Shown one piece after another: positions 24,487-36,700 of a stretch of 64,000 nucleotides of DNA. This stretch comes from Sinotaia quadrata (lineage: Eukaryota; Mollusca; Gastropoda; Architaenioglossa; Viviparidae): NCBI GenBank assembly GCA_028829895.1, contig CM054178.1, forward strand, positions 64,882,335 through 64,946,334, written 5' to 3'. Position 1 is the stretch's first letter; the number at the start of each line of letters is the position of its first letter. The notes beneath the pieces were generated by a model. That model did not search any database. It was given only the letters and a program-made list of their open reading frames with translations, and was not told the origin of the DNA. The position numbers and the translations under genes were made by a program.

Positions 24487-27185
24487 TCAGTCTGAGAATC
24501 GAAATAGATGAAAGCTTATAGCAGCAGTTGCTGCCGCGTCTTCAAATGCTCGATGTGGGACGTAAGCCAGTGACGACTTCAACATTATTTTCAGACACTT
24601 TGACAGTGTAGGTTCATCCTGAGACACTGCAACTTCCGCTTGATTTTCTTCATCGTCGCTGTTATCATCACTACTCTCCTCACTATCACTATCCTCCTCT
24701 TCTTCTTCGTCAGCAAGCTGTATATTTTCTCTTGGAAGAATTTCCTCTACTGAATGCTGTATGTCTAATATTTCCCCATATTTGCTCAGGTTCAAGGTAC
24801 CTAAGGTACTGCCCCAGAATAAGAAGCAGCGGAAGCCGGACACGTGACGTATCCACTCGTAAAATTTTTTCTTTGACTCTACTTGATCTTCCTTTAATTT
24901 ATTTTTGTCTTCTACTCGCAAGCCGGAAGTTTTTTCATCCATTCGTGGTTGAACTTTAACACCTTCCATTAGCTGATGGTACGTCCCTAGAACATCCCCT
25001 TCCATAGAGAAGGCTACAGCCGCAATTTCAGTGATGTATCCGCCCATTGTTCCCAATCCAACGGCGATGCAGCAATTAGTGGTCAGTCCCTGTGGTCTTG
25101 AGGAGTGGTAAGACACTGGCACAGACTTGGCAGCGTCTAACGCTATCTTTGCACGCGCCATGTTAATGAGTTCATCGCTATCCATAGCTGTGACCCTAAC
25201 TATAGTTCCGTCACTCATGTTGACAATGTACGCGAATGGTGTCTTGTTCACTGCCGCGTGCATTGCAGCTTCGGTACGGTCAGTGTGACTGATCGTCTTT
25301 TCATATTTGATCTGGACAACAGAATGGTCAGTTGCAAAGTGTGAACAGCACGTAACTTTTCCTATGGGAACCCGCCGGCATCGTTGCAACTCGACAGCCA
25401 TTTCTTTTTCTTCCTCGAACCGTATGTTTGCAGAATTGACATTTCCTTGCATATCTTGCTCCATCGCAGTCTCTTCTTTCCCAGTAAGTAAGTTTTCAAT
25501 TACCCGGATGTACTTATTAAAGATCTCACGATAGTTATTCCAGTGTTCCTTCAAGTGTGAACTTCTGGTCCAAGGTCTTTCAATCTGAGAAGTAAAGAGT
25601 TCTACAGTGTTATCGTAGCATGGGTTTTGTTGATCTGTTTCCTGAAGCTTAGACAACAGACCATAGACCACAAGGTATTTTAGATAGATTTGTATAACAT
25701 CGTAATCTTCCAGAGCATTCGTGAAAGGAACCAACGGAAGACCTTTGTGAATCTCCTTGGAGCAATCTGTCCTCCTGCTGTATTGATTAATTAGCCATTT
25801 TCCATATGGTTTGGAAAGCTCAATTTTTCTAAGGACATTTGGCCTTATAATTCCAATCTCTACTGTAATTAAGCTAGGATAGGTCATTTTGAAAGGATTG
25901 TCGTTCTGAAGCGTAGAGTCTGCAAGAATGTGCAGAAAGTCTTTTGCACGAGATAACGCAACAAAGTAAAATTTCTTCAGCTTCTCGGGGGTGTGTGTGA
26001 AACTAAAGTCTTTTGCGATGCCATAGATTACTACTCGACTGCGTTCCAATGCTTTAACGTTGTACGAGTTTCCAAAGAGAAATCTGTCACTGTATGCATT
26101 CTTGGATAAAAGCTTATCAGACCTGCCAAACACAAACGTTGATGCAGCTTCCTGCTTCTCGTGCAGCATCTGGAGAACTGTGTTGGTGACCCTGTCCATT
26201 TGATACCCACTGACTGTCACGGGGCAGATGGCGCAAGCACCTTTTGGTTCAGAAAGTAGGAGACAATCGACAATTTTCTGATGATATGCTTCCGGGTCTT
26301 CATCACACCATTGATCGACCGAACCATTATCTTGTCGTGTTGCCACTTGGTCGTAGTGGAACTCACGAAAATGCGTTCGACTATACTCGTTAATAAAATC
26401 TACTATTTCCTTAGTGCTTCTATGATTGTACCGGAGCTCTGCTTTGTATTGAACATTTTCCTGATGAAATTTTGAAAACCAGGTTGTGCCAGAGTACAAG
26501 CCTTGACGGGGGTCTCCAGCTACTATAAGGTGAGGGGTGTTTTTTTGTAAAGTCTCCACGATGCGCGCGTGAGTATCACTCACATCCTGTGCTTCGTCGA
26601 TAAACACCCAATCCCACCTCCTTGCTGGAGAGTCGGGTTTCTTTTTGCTAAGCTTCTTTGCTGCTCTCTCGAGAGCTTGACGATAGTTTGTTTTGTCATT
26701 GGTGTATGGGGTTTGGGTTTTCTTTGTGGTGCTCCAAAAGCCAAACGAATCAAACGTAAGGACGAGGCAACCTGCAGGCGGGTGTGAACCAAAAGCTTCT
26801 GACTTTGGAAGCAGTTTCACACCTTTTCTTAGAAGACGAGTGCTTATCTCCTTGCAGGCGTACTTGTTGAAAGCAAGGACTAGAACTCGTTTTTCTGTTG
26901 GGATGCGAATAACCATCTCGCACAGTGTTGTAGTTTTCCCGGTCCCAGGGCCGGCATTAATGACAACGATCTCATCTTCCAAGCGTTCCACAACCGCATG
27001 CTGGTCGTCATCTAACTGCACTTCACTAGCACTTATTTCTTCGGCTGAAACTTCTGAAGGTTTGAACCTTTTCGTTGGCTTTGCACATTTTTCTCTGTGC
27101 CGTGAATTAATGCTGCTTTGCAAGTTTGAAGCTGCACGTTTCTTGTTCTGCTTGTTTTTATTAATTTGAGATATTTTATGAATAT
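24487..27185 (-). CDS. Helicase exon of the CARD-UvrD gene (2.7 kb)
   Basis: Acceptor TTTATTTATTACAG precedes ATATTCAT on the - strand; the first two bases complete a codon begun by the final C of the CARD exon. In full-length numbering: Q-motif Gln189, Walker A GPGTGKT 206-212, DEAQD 324-328, VAGDPRQ 349-355, YNHRST 380-385, motif V with ALERSRVV at 506-513, ALSRAK 537-542. All motifs are intact, so the ATPase is predicted active. The nuclease-like segment reads VQIKY where the paralogue has VDIKY, and the following Gln is Glu (RTEAAM), so that fold has probably lost catalysis here. The DEDD-like part (EIAAVAF, then FLFWGS) also lacks the metal-binding acids. The helicase core is strongly similar to the 16.9-kb paralogue, the C-terminal half less so. 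Confidence 0.88.
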
Positions 27186-30100
27186 CTGTAATAAATAAAA
27201 ATGTAAAAATGTGATTATATTAAAGATTTCTAATAACTTGATAGTAGCTTGATAATATTAACAAAATAAATGAACATTTAGATTTTAGAATGTACATTAT
27301 GTTTTTAAATGAAACATTAAATTTAATATCGTTTTCATTAATCAGTCTTTCTAAGGACATCGTATTTATAAATTACCACAGAATCATCATAACCATTTCA
27401 TAACAAAAATCTCAATTACAGTACATATGTAGTTGTATAGTGCTGTAGTTCTTCACTGTGGACCCAGCTAACCGTCCACTCATGCATTTAAAATTTTTCT
27501 TTTAGTAAAGTATGCAAAATTTACACAAGATCCTGACAAGCTTACAAACCAATTTGTGAATTTATTTTGAGGTAATGTAACACTTTAAGAAACAGCAAAG
27601 AGAAATTAAATTAAACTTTACAATCTGTACTTAACATTCACGACATGAAGGCTACATCATGATTCAGAAATACTGTAGTGCAAAATTATAAACACTCTGA
27701 CGTCAGCAGTGCAGGGGATAATAAGTAGCCGTAGCAGCAGTTTTGATCTAGAAATACAAGTTTTCTGCTTTTTGTTTTTTACGCAGTAAAAGAAAAATGT
27801 ATGCTTTGTATATTTGTCTCCCATGTCTAAAGTATAAGAAGTGGGAATAGAATATCTCTGCAGCGTGTCCTTGTGATTTATTAATCGTCATCGAAAACCT
27901 GGCGCCCACGGGGAACTGCAGTCATTTGAATTCAAAGGGACAGTTATTCGTTATAAGGGGGATTTGGGGGATGAACACTAATTTTCTTTTACCGCACTCT
28001 GTGAATATGGTCACCTCAGTAAGATTCGTGTGGAGTTTTTGCACCCACAAAGTTGCCCCATTACATAATTTTGGTAGTACTGATTACGAACTAGCATTAT
28101 GGGTGCATCAACTTACAGTAATATTTTATGGGCGTGAAGTAAGAGAACCGTTTTGTTTTGTTTTTGTTAAAAAATGTCGATTGGATAAGGAACTGGTTCA
28201 CGACAGTTTTAAATAACAATTCAAAAATAACAGCTAACCACACAACGTAATTTAACCCACAAAATTACAATATTCACTAAGGCCCCCGAGAGTAATTACG
28301 CAGAATGAGAAAGTCAGTCTTGGTGAATCCATGGAAGTGAGCAATCTCCTGCAACTCATGGACGTCAGAGCAATATAGGGCTATTTATATCCTGCCGAGC
28401 CGCTCAGTGGCCCATGCACAAACACTTTACTATTTTCATAGTTTTAGGGCTTTGGCGAGCTCCCTTATGGGTTAGTGTGATGGTATATAGCCTGTCTTGA
28501 TTCTAGGGCACTAAGGCATACAACAGTTAAAGTCCAATGAAAATCAGTCCAGTAGTTTTAGAGTTTTTTAGCCCTGGTCCAATAAAGAGACGTAATGATT
28601 CTATAGTTGTATATAGATAAGCATGCACTCTAAAAATATTCTTTAAAATTTTACTCTCATGGTGTTCTTAAACAATAACAATAATTGAAACTAAGACGGA
28701 CTAAACTCGAACATTTCATATGTACAGTACTTAAAGTGAAATATGAAACATAAAAGTGATTGAATTCATTACTTAAAGTTAAATGTGAAGCACAATAATG
28801 GTTGAATTAATACATTTTTAAAAATTCATTTCAATTCTCATTTCTTTTATGTTTTAAGATTTCATGAATCAGCAATCCTAGTCAGTGGAGTCATTGAACA
28901 TGGCTGTAGGCAGAACTTATAAAAGTGCTATTAAAGAGAAAATTATATATAAAATTATAGCAATTTGGCATGTCCTGATCGTTCAGATGTGAGTTATCTA
29001 TATGAGATTAATGTGTGTCCAGTAAGGGATGCCTTAAGACGACTGCAAATATAACTTCACTGTAAAACGTCTGTATGGAGTTTGATTCATTGTTAAATGA
29101 TCGCTAGAAACTATTAACTTACTGACTTTAGGCCGTAAAAGTTTTCATTTGCCGAAGTATTAAGCATTCGTTATCAAATAATCCATCTAAAGTATTTTAA
29201 TGCAATGAATAATTATACACTTTGTTTATTGATTTTAAATTATCCCACTTTGGTTTCGACTTGCTCTTACCTCCCTTTATTTTGCTGCTTTTATTGAGGT
29301 CTACCACTGATAATACTCTCAAACCATTAAATCCTGTGAAAATAAATATGTTCGTTCATATATGTCAGTGTTTGTATGTGAGTATGTGTGTAAATGTTTT
29401 ATCAAATTTTTATAATTAGAGTAATGTATTATTATGTGACCTACGTTTTTCAATGTGCTCAGCCAAATGAGGGATAAGGATATTATCCTTCCGCAGTGCG
29501 TCCAGTAAATGTGAAATCCAGTTGTCACGACTCTTGAGAATTTCCAGTAAAACGCCTGCTGCTTCAATTCTACCAGAGCTCTTCTGTGTTGCGCCAATTT
29601 TCTCCTGAAATTAAACTATAACATTAGGAAGGAAGCATATATCTTTGTCAGGAAGACATATCCCTTAGCAAATCTAGATAAATATTCTTTAAAACTCATA
29701 TTCATTACGAATAAGAGATTGAACTAACTGATGTGTAACCTTATTTTATCTATTCACATGTTCACTTACTGTGTTAATTTAATTTATTTGTATCGGGTGT
29801 TCAAGTTGTGTGGACAGTAGCAATGAGTGGAATAATGAACGAAGTGTGGATAGTAGTTGTGACACCAACCTCTGGGCACCCTTCACCCGTATGGTTATTA
29901 TTTATTAATTAACAACACATCATTCATTACAAATGATCGAGAATCTTAATTTATAGTTATTTAATAATTCTTCCACAAGGCCAACATGTCTCTCACTTGG
30001 CGGATTATAAGGGTGTCATAAAACTCTACTCTTCATAAAATAATCAGACAGACCTTTTTACTGTCGCGTAATGTTTCTGCAGGTGGAAACTTCTTACTAA

Positions 30101-30356
30101 AGGATTAGTAAAAATATGTCTTGTATTTATATTTAATGATCCCCCATCCACCAACATAAGGTTTAAATTTATGTGCAAGGAAGTTAATAAATTTTAACAA
30201 TAAATTTATTAAATCAACAATCAAATATACAACATTTGAATATATAATCAAAAGTGTTGACATTTACATCATTTCACAACAATGCCTGATTAAACATTAG
30301 ACACTCATTCAGTTTATCCTAGTATAGACATCAACAATCAAATTAGCATACATGCA

Positions 30357-30422
<66 letters not shown>

Positions 30423-33400
30423 ATCAGGTTCATATCATAATTTCATCATGGAAAGAGTGGAGGTATAGAGAGAAAATTATTGTTAATGAACGTTACATTT
30501 TCAATGATGGCAGCTGTTGCTAACAGGTGTTCACAATTATGCAGTTTGCAACAAGTCATTTTCTTTTTTTATTAGGTGACGGCCCAACATAACCCATCTA
30601 GGTATGTTAACTGTTCCAGAATCTTCGATGTACTCACAAAGCACACTCTGGAGAATCATCCAGAACTTCATTTGCACTATCAAAGCACATCATGGAGAGT
30701 GTTCTAGAATCTTCATGTGCACTACTCAGCACACCACAAGGAATGTTCAAGAACTTTCATGAATTCTTGAGACCAAACTCAAGCCTCAATTTTCACCATA
30801 TTGGCTCTGGAACAGAATTCACAGGAATCAACTTAGAGCAGCATGTTTACTGATGAGTTCAATGACAATGTTGGATACATACAACCAACACGATCCAGAA
30901 GAGTACAGTAGTGTGAATTTTTTTGGATACAAGACTACAAAATTGAAAAGGTGCACTTTCTGCAAAAATAAAATTTTCGGCAGTGCTAAATTTCAAGCAT
31001 ATTTCATCTCTAAACTCCTTTCTCCTTTACACACATTCCCGACTTACAAATCCTGCAGTAATATTCATTAGCTTGATACACATGCAACATAAGAAATACA
31101 GCATCAATCCAAATTCACTAGTATAATGTACAAGGTAGTCAAATTAGTGAACATAGAAATAATGATTCAATTACATAAGCATTCTCCAATTCAAATCATA
31201 GTTCAATAGCAAACATGTATGAAATATTTCTACGTCCAACCTTTCTTTATCAGTCAGTTAACTTACCATACGCTAACCATCTTCTTTATGACTGGACTTG
31301 GGTTAAAATCAAAGTGATTAGAATATAGGACTTTCTTCAACAAAATAACTTTTGGGCCATCCCCATTGGATGAAGTTGTTATGAACAAGTGTGAGACTAT
31401 TAGTCAGACAATCTACTCATCCACTTGTAACTGGTTTGGATTGCATCAGCAAATTCTAGCATATTCTCCATCTGAGTTGTTTACTCAAACTCTGACACAA
31501 AAAGTACAATCATAAGCAAGTGCCCAAGGTCAGGTCACGTTAAAATTGGCAACAATATATAATTATTAACTTTAGAAATAGGGATAGGCAAATTTACTCA
31601 GCCACAGTAGCAATGGGTGATTGACTGAATGGACCAGAACAGCGGAGTAGAGAGATGTAAAAGTTAGTGCTTGGTCGAGTCTAGATTGAATGCAGGTTAA
31701 ACGAAGATGAACCTCCATCTGCCTACGCGAACTAACTGACGTTATAGAAAATTATCTATCTGGTAAAATTCAGTCTTGGGTTAAGAAATTCTAAAGGGAG
31801 AAGGTGGCTCAACTCCTAGAGATACAAAAACCGCTGTTCATATAGCTTAGTTTCTAAATAGTGTATAGTGTAAATGAAAATCACACAGAGACGCCTTCAT
31901 ATTGACTCCAAAAAATCTAGTGTCTACATCCCTTCAAGGAACAAATGGACCCAGCACCAATGGCAAACAATAAACCATCTCGACAGGCACAAAACCAACA
32001 AGATGAAAGACGTAGATCACTCAAATAGTTCGACTTCAACAGAATTCAGCACCCCTCAATGAGTCAACCACACACTGCACCACAACCAGAGCCAACCGTA
32101 CACTCCAGAAACAACACAATGGACTACCATCACTGGAATTCATGGTGGTGGCTCTTTGATGTAGTTAAACAACACTGCGATCTGTAACATCAAGGCCAAC
32201 GAAACCACCAATACGGGAACCAGAGGTGGAACGCACAAACCAGCCAAACAGGAACAGATTGCTTTTGTACTGACAGTGGGGTCGCTCGTATTGCTCCTGA
32301 TCATAAAGGTAAGTCAAAAGAGAAAAGTGCTACACAAACATAAGACCAGCGATGTCATTTAGCAGTATAAGTCGTGCATACAGAAACGAGAGAATCCTAT
32401 TCTACACTTAAATGCCACCATTACATGTTACATGATCCCTCACCTCAAACTTCTTCACAAGGAAAAATTAAAAAGTAAACATTATTACTTTTAAAGTAAA
32501 CAGTACATTACTATACCGGGTTGTGTATTGTATTCCTAACATTGTTTGCACTTCTTCGAACTTCTCGAAATTTCTGTTGTCAAAATAATGAGAGATGTTA
32601 GACAGACTAAAAAGAATGTTTTGTAATTAAAAGAAAAGAAGAATTACTGCATCATTATCCGTTAGTAAACTGACGCTACGAAGATAGGGAATTAAGTCCT
32701 TTGGTTCTACCAAATCCACAAACATTGGATGAATTTGTTTTCTCAATTCATTCTTGTCCTCGTGACTTAAGCTCTTTATCTCCTCTGTCAGCTGCAAAAA
32801 AAAAAAAAAAGAAATATGCATTGCATTAAATAAATTTTGTTGTTGTTGTTACGCTCTCACTCACCCCAGAAGCCGCAATAGACCTTTCATAATTTAAACG
32901 AAATGAGATTGTACTTCACCCATGCAAAGGTTGCACGAATAGTACTTTTAAAAAAAAATTTCATCTGATGAACCATATTTTAACAAAATATTTTATCAAA
33001 ATTAAAAATATACACACATTTTAATAAAATATTCTATCAAACTTAAAAATATACACACATTTTAATAAAATATTCTATCAAACTTAAGAATATACACACA
33101 TTTTAACAAAATATTCTATCAAAATTAAGAACATACACACATTTACACATTTTCTATCAAAATTAAGAATATACACATTTGTAATGTAGTGACTAATATC
33201 CACTGACCATTCAAATACATCAATACAGACTTATTTTCAGTTACAACTGTAAACTACTTCTACATATATCAAGCTAATACTTTATACAGTTTTTTTAATA
33301 GATTTTCTATAATCTGATTTTTTCCCATATTAATATATACTACGGTCAAATATAAAAGTAATTATGATATTAATTATGTTTTAGGTTAGCACTGACAAAG

Positions 33401-33664
33401 TTAGAAGAACATGCTATAGTAAAATACAAAAGTAATTATAATATTAATTATGGTTTAGGTTAGCACTGACAAAGTTAGAAGAACATGGTATAGTAAAATA
33501 CAAAAGTAATAATGATATTAATTATGTTATAAGTCTGCACTAACAAAGTTAGAAGAACATGCTAATTTTGTTTTTAAGTAATGTGTTGGAAAATTTTATA
33601 TTTAATATATTTATTTTTAGTAAATTTTCATGCACATACACACATTCTCTCTCTCTCTCTCTCT

Positions 33665-33709
<45 letters not shown>

Positions 33710-36700
33710 ACACACACACACACGTATATATTCTTTAGCTTGAGAAAAATATACTCTGTATAATTTATATAAACATATTTGCAAGTGTACGTGTTTGTTA
33801 GAATATAATGAATGCTTCTCAGCATATTGTTTACAGCACTGCTGTTTTCAATGACTGTTTTTTCCCAAAATAACTGCACTAAAACTTTATATATACATCA
33901 GCGGATAAAGATTGTATAGTTATTACTTTGATTCTGAAAAACAAAATAATAAACCTGAAATACATACAAATTAAAACAAAACATTTGATTAGAATTTTTC
34001 AACAAAGTTCTTTTTAAATGTGACAGCAAACAATTGTTGACATCTTTTAATGATTGTATTCTGTAAGTGTAATATTACATACTAATATTTTCAAGAATGT
34101 TTATTTTAAGTATTTAAAATATAAAAGACTTTATCATTACTCAATACTAAAAACAAGAATTATTATAATACAAGTCGATTAAAATGAATTAAATATGATT
34201 ATGTAATTTACAATGTTATATAAGGCATATTTTAAAAATAATGAATGCTTCCAACACGTAGTCTTCAGCACTGTAATGCTAGGCTGGTATTTTCAAAATG
34301 GTCTTGCTGAAACTTCCGTTAGCGGCAGCGCTTGCTATAAATGGATGTCCTCTCCATTTATATATACATCTCAGTCGTTGCAAGGTGAAATTTCAGTCGT
34401 TACCATCTCAACAAGTCAGTACATAACATGGGTCATGTCATACTATAGATCCGATGTCATGGATATGGGAGAATATTAATTAATTTTTTTCTCTCCCTAA
34501 GTGTCATTATACTCTAAACGGTTAACAAAACAGCCAAATTAATTTAAACATAGCAAAGGGCTAAAATAACTATTTTGTCAACAATGTGAAACCGAAGTGT
34601 GGAAACGTTAATTGATAAAGAGATAAGTTTTGGTGGTAGTTCGTGCTGGTGGATGGAGAGGCATGATTAGTTTTCGAGGGTGCAGCATTTACCTCTCTGC
34701 GGTCAGGAATGCCAAGACAATAAATCGTGTCATCTATGGGAATATGTGGTAGGCCACTGAGACGCTAATTTTGTCTGTGAGAAAACAGGCTCTGAGTTTT
34801 GGGATGCAAAATGTTTTTAAAAATCACAATAAAATTTTGATAGTAATATTGTTTAAGGTCAGATATTTTTATTGTGAAATTGCTTGTTGAAGTAGAATTT
34901 TGAGTTATTTGAAAGTTGAGATTTATATTGTAATAGTTATATGTGACAGTCTGTGTGTACAACCCTTTCTTTGCTTGCTAGGTGGTGGTTTGTAACAGTT
35001 GTGACATAGTTAAAAATAAAAACAAAAATAAGGAATGCTCTGAGGTCAGTCTGTGCTCTGAGTTAGGCAGGAAATTGATATGTCAATCACTATGTGTCAA
35101 CTTGGAATTCGATACCTGGTACTAATGGGAAGTGGACAGTCAGAAAATTTGTCAGCATGATTCGAGACTATGTGCAGTGCTGGATGGAGGTGCTGTGTGC
35201 TGAAGGAGGTGTGTTTCTAATCAGCTCAGTGAAAATGATGTACAAAGACTTTGTGTATAAAATGGGACCACGGAGACAGAAACAAATGAGAAAGACACCA
35301 GGAATATAGTGTTTGGTGGTGGGTAAGAAAAACCCTCAAGTTTTCTCCCTATGCCTTGTACCAAGGACTCTACGAAACTGGCTGGCAATCAGTTAGAGAA
35401 CTCTTGGACACTGCAATAGAGTGTCAGATGTCTACCCGGATGTGATTTTAAGACGCGCTGTCAGAGCTGTCAACAGATCAAGATGGACCAGTCGTATGGA
35501 CAATCATCTTGGTTGTTCTAAAGACTGTGTGCAAAGACTGCGGGTGATTGGCTATTTTCCAGGCAGTAGAAAAATAGACTGATGGAAGTTTAGCGTCACG
35601 GCACTGAGAGATATTGCAGATAGGCAGTTAAGTGACCATGTGATGCATGTCGCAGTATAATGGCAAGGATGACCATTAAGAGAAGAGAAGAAACGAGAAA
35701 CATAATGAGAAGAAATGAGGAATGAAACAAGAAGTAATGAGAAAACATAAGAGTTGAGAAATAGGCCTAACGAGAAGCGTAACGTGAGAGTGAGATGGTA
35801 GCAGCGGGACGGCTATACTTTGGGTTCCAGGGAGTGAACCATGTGTCGAGATGTCGACGGTGTTTTTGTGTATCTTCAAACCCCCCAGCACGAGGAGAAA
35901 GTGACAATAACTATGTGAGTAGAAAAATACTAATTAGGGAAAGAATCTCAGAGCACATTAAACTTAAAACTATAAACATAAAACTTAAAGCTAAAGCCTA
36001 GAATCTTAATTAAGAATTAAACCTTAAATTAAGAATAAACTTTAAACTTAAATCTACGTTTGAACAGTGAAGAGTCATTTTAAGATTAGTTAGAAAATAT
36101 TGATGTGACTGTTGAAAAGGACTTGCAAGTCGAATGACATTGTTTTCTTTTTACAATATTGAATAATTTTGATATAGGGGCAGTGGCTCCAGAACTTTTA
36201 AATAATGACTGTTATGTTGAATAATGCTTAGCCTATTTTAGAAGTAGTACTGCATGAAGAATCTTGAGTTTTACATTTATTTTATTTTATTTCATCATTC
36301 ATTTCTTTTCCCCTACCACACGGGTGTGAGTTGTGGATGGCTGACTAACCAACGTGTGAGAGGAAACCCATAGATCAATAAATTTGAATTTATATTTTAA
36401 TATTGAGACTTTTCTTATCTATGGTTTTGAAAGAGTGGTTGTGTCGTTGTTACACGTTGTGTCGTCTGTGCTGTCTACACTTCACCCTTACCCGTATGCA
36501 ATAACACATGCAAACATGTCGGCAATCGTAAACTACATGCAGAATAAAATTCGAGCCAAATAACCAACTTGGTGTTCTGTGTGTGGATTTGTAATAACAT
36601 CTATGCAAGTCCTACGTGGCGTCGACTAGCCACCAACCCCTTTCTTCGGAGAAAAGGGTGGCGGTGACACCCGACAATCTAAGATCAGATGAGAGATCAT

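Larger units (their letters stand above)
29880..31610. repeat. Dispersed repeat, copy interrupted by 1.2 kb of other DNA
   Basis: The outer parts (about 29880-30050 and 31230-31610) match 54050-54660 in the same order. Shared words: CTTGGCGGAT, ACTCATC, GGTTTGGATT/CAGTTTAGATT and GAAATAGGGATAGGCAAATT. The middle here includes the TG microsatellite and a triplicated 60-mer absent from the other copy. Element class unknown. Confidence 0.7.
29605..32647 (-). other. CARD-UvrD gene intron 2
   Basis: 3.0-kb intron splitting the CARD. It contains a (TG)30 microsatellite, a roughly 60-bp triplicated segment (30605-30770) and two pieces (about 29880-30050 and 31230-31610) of a repeat whose uninterrupted copy is at 54050-54660. 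An A/C-rich stretch lies at 31870-32330. No further exon recognised. Confidence 0.6.

Noticed and set aside
26693..27169. 158-residue + strand frame opposite the helicase exon
   Set aside because: Shadow of the strongly coding - strand; the helicase motifs lie on the other strand.
34213..34479. 88-residue + strand frame
   Set aside because: Checked as a possible exon; no motif and no plausible splice sites.
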